From NCBI GenBank assembly GCA_003242275.1, contig QGUX01000129.1, positions 1 to 9,378 of the forward strand: DNA of 9,378 bases. Direction: 5' to 3'. Shown in pieces: positions 5,839 through 9,378 of the stretch. Below the pieces are notes generated by a model that was not told the origin of the DNA, did not search any database, and worked only from the letters and a program-made list of their open reading frames with translations. The DNA is from Pseudomonadota bacterium. Lineage in GTDB: Bacteria > Pseudomonadota > Gammaproteobacteria > Steroidobacterales > Steroidobacteraceae. The translations under genes were made by a program, and so were the position numbers. Position 1 is the stretch's first letter. Every line of letters begins with the position of its first letter.

Positions 5839-7898
5839 CTTTGCGCAGCCTGAAGACCAAATTCGCCCTGTTCGGCGCTGCTTTCGGGCTGCTGCTGATG
5901 ACAGGAATGTTCGCGGTCGCCGCCCTGCTGCGCGAACCGGGCGTCGCCCGCTTGGTGGCGATTCCCGTTGCGCTGGCAACCATTGGCGGCGCCACATGGC
6001 TGGCTTTCCTGGTCGGCCGCCGCCTGACCAACGCGCTGCAACAGCTCAACGACACCACCCACCGCATGGCGGAGGGCGACTTCTCCCGGCCCGTGCCCGT
6101 GGTGCGCAACGACGAGCTGGGGGACCTGCAGCGCACCGTCGACCAGATGCGCAAGAGCCTGGCCGACACCACCATCACCAAGAACTACCTCGACAACGTG
6201 CTCAACAGCATGGTCGACGCGGTGTTCGTGGTGCGGCCGGACGGCAGCATCCGCTCCACCAATGTCGCCGCACAGCGCCTGACCGGCAGCAGTTCGGACG
6301 AGCTGCTCGACCGCCACATCGGCTCGCTGCTGGTGGCGCCCGAGCTCACCGAGGACGAGCGCGTGGCGCGCGCCGCCGAGACCGGCGAGGCCGTGCTGCG
6401 CAATGCCGCCGGGCAGACCCTGCCGGTGTCCTTCTCCGGCTCCGAGCTCGACAGCGGCGATGCGCACGTGCAGGGCCGCATCTACGTGGCGCGCGACATC
6501 ACCGACCGCAAGCGCGCCGAGCGGCGCATCCGCTACCTCGCCCGCTACGACGCGCTGACCAAGATCCCCAACCGCATGCAGTTCCAGCACCTGCTGCAGC
6601 AGGCCATCGCGCGGGCGCTGCGCTCGCGCACCGGGCTGGCGCTGCTGTACCTGGACATGGACCATTTCAAGGAGGTCAACGACACCTTCGGCCACGGCGC
6701 GGGCGACCGCGTGCTGGAGGCGCTGACGGAACGGCTCACCAACACGCTGCCGGCCGACACCGTGCTCGGGCGCCTCGCGGGCGACGAGTTCGCGCTGTTC
6801 ATCGACGGCATCTCCGAGTCCACCGCGCGCGAGGCGGTGCGCCACCTCTCGCGCGACATCCTGAACGTCGTGGCGCAGCCCTTCTACGTGGGCGGACAGG
6901 AAGTGTTCCTGTCGGCCAGCATTGGCGTGGCGCTGTGCCCGCGCGATGCCGACAACGTGGTCGACCTGATCCGCAACGCCGACGCGGCCATGTACTACTC
7001 CAAGCAGAACGGCGGCAACTCCTGCGCCTTCTACTCGCCGGAGATGAACGCCGCCTCGGTCGAGCGGCTGATGCTCAAGAGCAAGCTCAAGCGCGCCATC
7101 GAGCGCAACGAGTTCGTGGTCGCCTACATGCCCAAGGTGGACGTTGCCGACGGGCACATCGTCGGCGCCGAGGCGCTGCTGCGCTGGCGCCTGCCCGGCC
7201 ACGGTGACATCCCGCCCTCGCAGTTCATCCCGCTGGCCGAGGAGAACAACCTGATCTCCGCCATCGGCGAGTGGGTGCTGAACCGCGTCTGCCTCGACTA
7301 CCGCGAGCTGGCCGGCGCCGGCCGCGCGCCCGGCCGCATTGCGCTGAACCTGTCGCTGAAGCAGCTCCGGCAGGCCAGCTTCATCCTCGACTACCGCTCG
7401 GTGTTCGAACGCCATGGCGTCTCGCCGGCCAACCTCGAGCTGGAGATCACCGAGACCACGCTGATGGCCAATCCCAAGCGCACCATCGGCATGCTCAAGG
7501 AGCTGGCCGAGCTGGGCGTGCACCTGGCCATCGACGACTTCGGAACCGGCTACTCCTCGCTGTCGGCGCTGCAGCAGTTCCCCATCGGCACGCTGAAGAT
7601 CGACCAGTCGTTCGTGCGCGACGCCAACGTCGACCGCAATGACGCCACCATCGTGCGCACCATCATCGAGATGGGCCGCAGCCTTGGCATGGAAGTGGTG
7701 GCCGAGGGCGTGGAAACCGAGGGCCAGCTCGAATTCCTGCGCAAGGCGGGTTGCAACTTCGCGCAGGGACGCCTGTTCGGCGAGCCCTGCTCCGCCGAGG
7801 AACTGGGCGCGATGCTGTCGCGCCAGGCCGGCACCGGCCGCTCGCCGTTCCCGTGCTTCACGGAGGAAGCGCGCGCGATCCGCGATGGCAGCGCCTGA
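5835..7898 (+). CDS. Membrane-bound HAMP-PAS-GGDEF-EAL c-di-GMP turnover protein
   Basis: 687 residues, inner membrane. Two hydrophobic helices (about 10-32 and 37-60) are separated by only a few residues, so there is almost no periplasmic sensor. A HAMP linker follows (61-113, AEGDF and NDELGDL), then a PAS domain (about 117-225, ending DITDRKRAE). The GGDEF domain (about 231-400) has DALTKIPNR, LDMDHFKEVND with D274, and AGDEF at 315-319. The first Gly of the signature is Ala, and the RxxD inhibitory site is not evident. The EAL domain (about 412-660) looks catalytically complete: E446-A-L, N505, E537 with E540, D567-D568 in DDFGTGYSSL, K588, and E624 with E627 in EGVET. Net activity is therefore probably c-di-GMP phosphodiesterase, with possible residual cyclase. 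The GTG at 5835 is the first usable in-frame start after GAGG. The 3' end overlaps the PLD-like gene by 14 bp. Confidence 0.93.
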   Translation: MTLRSLKTKFALFGAAFGLLLMTGMFAVAALLREPGVARLVAIPVALATIGGATWLAFLVGRRLTNALQQLNDTTHRMAEGDFSRPVPVVRNDELGDLQRTVDQMRKSLADTTITKNYLDNVLNSMVDAVFVVRPDGSIRSTNVAAQRLTGSSSDELLDRHIGSLLVAPELTEDERVARAAETGEAVLRNAAGQTLPVSFSGSELDSGDAHVQGRIYVARDITDRKRAERRIRYLARYDALTKIPNRMQFQHLLQQAIARALRSRTGLALLYLDMDHFKEVNDTFGHGAGDRVLEALTERLTNTLPADTVLGRLAGDEFALFIDGISESTAREAVRHLSRDILNVVAQPFYVGGQEVFLSASIGVALCPRDADNVVDLIRNADAAMYYSKQNGGNSCAFYSPEMNAASVERLMLKSKLKRAIERNEFVVAYMPKVDVADGHIVGAEALLRWRLPGHGDIPPSQFIPLAEENNLISAIGEWVLNRVCLDYRELAGAGRAPGRIALNLSLKQLRQASFILDYRSVFERHGVSPANLELEITETTLMANPKRTIGMLKELAELGVHLAIDDFGTGYSSLSALQQFPIGTLKIDQSFVRDANVDRNDATIVRTIIEMGRSLGMEVVAEGVETEGQLEFLRKAGCNFAQGRLFGEPCSAEELGAMLSRQAGTGRSPFPCFTEEARAIRDGSA

Positions 7899-9342
7899 GA
7901 CTCCGCAACCACGGCCTGCTGTCCTGACCCGCTCCCGTCCACAACGCCCGTGGCGACGCGTGGCGTCGGCCGTGCTGGCCCTCGTCGTGGCCGTGGGCGC
8001 CTGGCACGTGGTGAAGCCGCTGCCTCCGGGCGTGCACGTGCGCGGCGAGTACGTCGGGATGCCGGATGCCTCGGTGCGCTTCCTCGCCGATGTCACCGCG
8101 CAGGACGGCGCGGGCGGCAGGATCCAGCGGCGCGCCATCCACGAGGCGACGCTGGAGCTGGTGCGCGGTGCGCGCGGGTTCCTCGTGCTCGACTACTTCC
8201 TGTTCAACGGCCAGGGCGGGCCGAAGGGACCGCTGCTGCTGCGCGATGGCCTTGCGCCGGTGTCGGACGAGCTGGTCGCGGCGTTGCGCGAGCTGAAACG
8301 GTCGCAGCCGGGGCTGCCGGTGCTGGTGGTCACCGATCCCATCAATGATTACTACCGCGGCACGCCGCCGCCCGCGCTCGGGGCGCTGCGCGAGGCCGGC
8401 ATCGACGTGGTGGTGACCCGCCTGGCTGCATTGCGCGACCCGAACCCGGTGTACAGCGCACCGTGGCGCACGCTGGCGGGCTGGTGGTTGCCCACGCGCG
8501 GGGAGGGCCGGTTGCCCAATGTGCTCGACGGCGCGGGACCGCGCCTGAAGGCCGGCCCGCTGCTGCGCCTGCCCAACTTCAAGGCCAACCACCGCAAGCT
8601 GGCGATCACCGGCGATGGCGGCGGCTCACTGGTGGGCATCGTCGCCTCGGCCAATCCGCATGATGCCAGCAGCGCGCATTCCAACGTGGCACTGCGCATC
8701 GAGGGCGAGGCGCTGCGGCCATTGCTGGACAGCGAGCTGGCGGTGGCACGGTTCTCCGGCTGGCAGGGAGGCGAGCTGGAACGGATCGCGGCCGCACGTC
8801 CGGCCCCGGCGCCCGCCGGCGGCCCCGTGCAGGTCGCCGTGATCACCGAGGGCGCCATCCGCGACGCCCTGCTGGAACGCTTCGCCGCCGCGCGCGCCGG
8901 CGACGCCATCGACATCGCGCAGTTCTACCTGGCCGAGCGGCGCGTGACCGGCGCATTGCTCGCTGCCGCCGCCCGCGGCGTCCAGGTGCGCGTCCTGCTG
9001 GATCCGAACCGCGACGCCTTCGGCTTCGAGAAGTCCGGCATCCCCAACCGCCCGGTGGGCAGTGCGCTGCTGCGCCGGGGCGAAGGCCGCATCGCGCTGC
9101 GCTGGTACCGCACCAGCGGCGAGCAGTTCCATTCCAAGTACGCCGCGGTGCGCAGCGGCGATACACTCTGGTTCACGCTGGGATCGGCGAACTTCACCCG
9201 CCGCAACATCGGCGACTTCAACCTCGAGGCCAACGTCGAGGTGCTCGCGCCGATGGGCAGCATGGTCGCGCGCGAGTCCACCGGCTGGTTCGAGATGCTG
9301 TGGGGAAATGCCGGCGGCATCCCTTACACCGATCCTTTATAA
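7885..9342 (+). CDS. Membrane-anchored phospholipase D-like protein with two HKD-type motifs
   Basis: 485 residues. A basic, proline-rich N-terminus is followed by one hydrophobic helix (about 26-43), probably a signal anchor or uncleaved signal that places the rest outside the cytoplasm. Two PLD half-sites follow: NFKANHRKLAI (H236, K238) with VASAN (N257), and EQFHSKYAAV (H416, K418) with LGSANFT (N436). The paired histidines form the active site in this superfamily (phospholipase D, cardiolipin synthase). The Asp of the strict HxKxxxxD pattern is absent from both copies: position 243 is Gly with D244 next, and position 423 is Arg. The ATG at 7885 lies inside the end of the GGDEF-EAL gene. 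A GGAGG at 7862-7866 is 18 nt away, rather far, so translational coupling is likely. Lipid hydrolysis, lipid transfer or nuclease action are all possible; the substrate is unknown. Confidence 0.85.
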   Translation: MAAPETPQPRPAVLTRSRPQRPWRRVASAVLALVVAVGAWHVVKPLPPGVHVRGEYVGMPDASVRFLADVTAQDGAGGRIQRRAIHEATLELVRGARGFLVLDYFLFNGQGGPKGPLLLRDGLAPVSDELVAALRELKRSQPGLPVLVVTDPINDYYRGTPPPALGALREAGIDVVVTRLAALRDPNPVYSAPWRTLAGWWLPTRGEGRLPNVLDGAGPRLKAGPLLRLPNFKANHRKLAITGDGGGSLVGIVASANPHDASSAHSNVALRIEGEALRPLLDSELAVARFSGWQGGELERIAAARPAPAPAGGPVQVAVITEGAIRDALLERFAAARAGDAIDIAQFYLAERRVTGALLAAAARGVQVRVLLDPNRDAFGFEKSGIPNRPVGSALLRRGEGRIALRWYRTSGEQFHSKYAAVRSGDTLWFTLGSANFTRRNIGDFNLEANVEVLAPMGSMVARESTGWFEMLWGNAGGIPYTDPL

Positions 9343-9378
9343 AAATCGAACGTGGCGACCAACTACCCTTTTTTAATT
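9343..9378. other. AT-rich non-coding tail after the PLD-like gene
   Basis: Base composition changes sharply from GC-rich coding sequence to AT-rich sequence with a run of six T (9369-9374). Only a weak 4-bp stem with one G-T pair (9352-9355 with 9363-9366) precedes the T-run, so a rho-independent terminator is possible but not supported. The window ends here. Confidence 0.3.

Noticed and set aside
5435..7207. 590-codon plus-strand frame across the VanY-like gene and into the GGDEF-EAL gene
   Set aside because: Arg/Ala/Pro-rich out-of-frame translation spanning two real genes on opposite strands, with no domain.
5754..8138. 794-codon minus-strand frame opposite the GGDEF-EAL and PLD genes
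   Set aside because: Long antisense frames are common in GC-rich genes. The translation is low-complexity, whereas the plus strand encodes complete domain architectures.
9302..9323. ATGCC-GGC-GGCAT hairpin near the end of the PLD-like gene as a terminator
   Set aside because: It lies inside the coding sequence, and the T-run is more than 40 nt further on.

Overview
This is a GC-rich, almost fully coding stretch of a bacterial chromosome with six complete protein genes and one partial gene. I see no RNA genes, insertion sequences, CRISPR arrays or long repeats. The glutathione reductase and oligopeptidase A are close to the proteobacterial versions. Glutathione metabolism, a GltS-type carrier and a HAMP-PAS-GGDEF-EAL protein together suggest a high-GC Gammaproteobacterium, perhaps Xanthomonadales or a neighbouring lineage. 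That placement is inference; no marker gene is present.

Layout. The minus strand at 1-1917 carries gor (glutathione reductase, 574-1917), followed 7 bp downstream by the 5' part of gltS (sodium/glutamate symporter, running off the left edge). Divergent from gor across only 18 bp is prlC (oligopeptidase A, 1936-3957, plus strand). After a 110-bp gap with a TTGACA box comes an orphan HD-domain protein (4068-5081, plus). It resembles metal-dependent phosphohydrolases and cyclic-nucleotide phosphodiesterases. Its 3' end overlaps by 32 bp, tail to tail, a minus-strand M15/VanY-type D,D-carboxypeptidase-like protein without a signal peptide (5050-5778). Divergent from that across 56 bp is a membrane-anchored HAMP-PAS-GGDEF-EAL protein (5835-7898, plus). 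It overlaps by 14 bp a membrane-anchored, two-HKD phospholipase D-like protein (7885-9342, plus). The last 36 bp are AT-rich and non-coding.

How the genes may work together. gor and gltS look co-transcribed and could link glutathione reduction to uptake of its precursor glutamate. The GGDEF-EAL and PLD genes look translationally coupled and could link c-di-GMP turnover to an envelope phosphodiesterase or transphosphatidylase. The remaining genes look like single housekeeping or accessory units.

No clearly new multi-gene system is visible. The best leads are the GGDEF-EAL/PLD pair, the orphan HD protein, three starts with a -10-like hexamer placed for leaderless transcription, an AUGUGA start-stop at the GGDEF-EAL start, and an altered pore-loop motif in GltS. 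The very long antisense open frames are composition artefacts of GC-rich genes.
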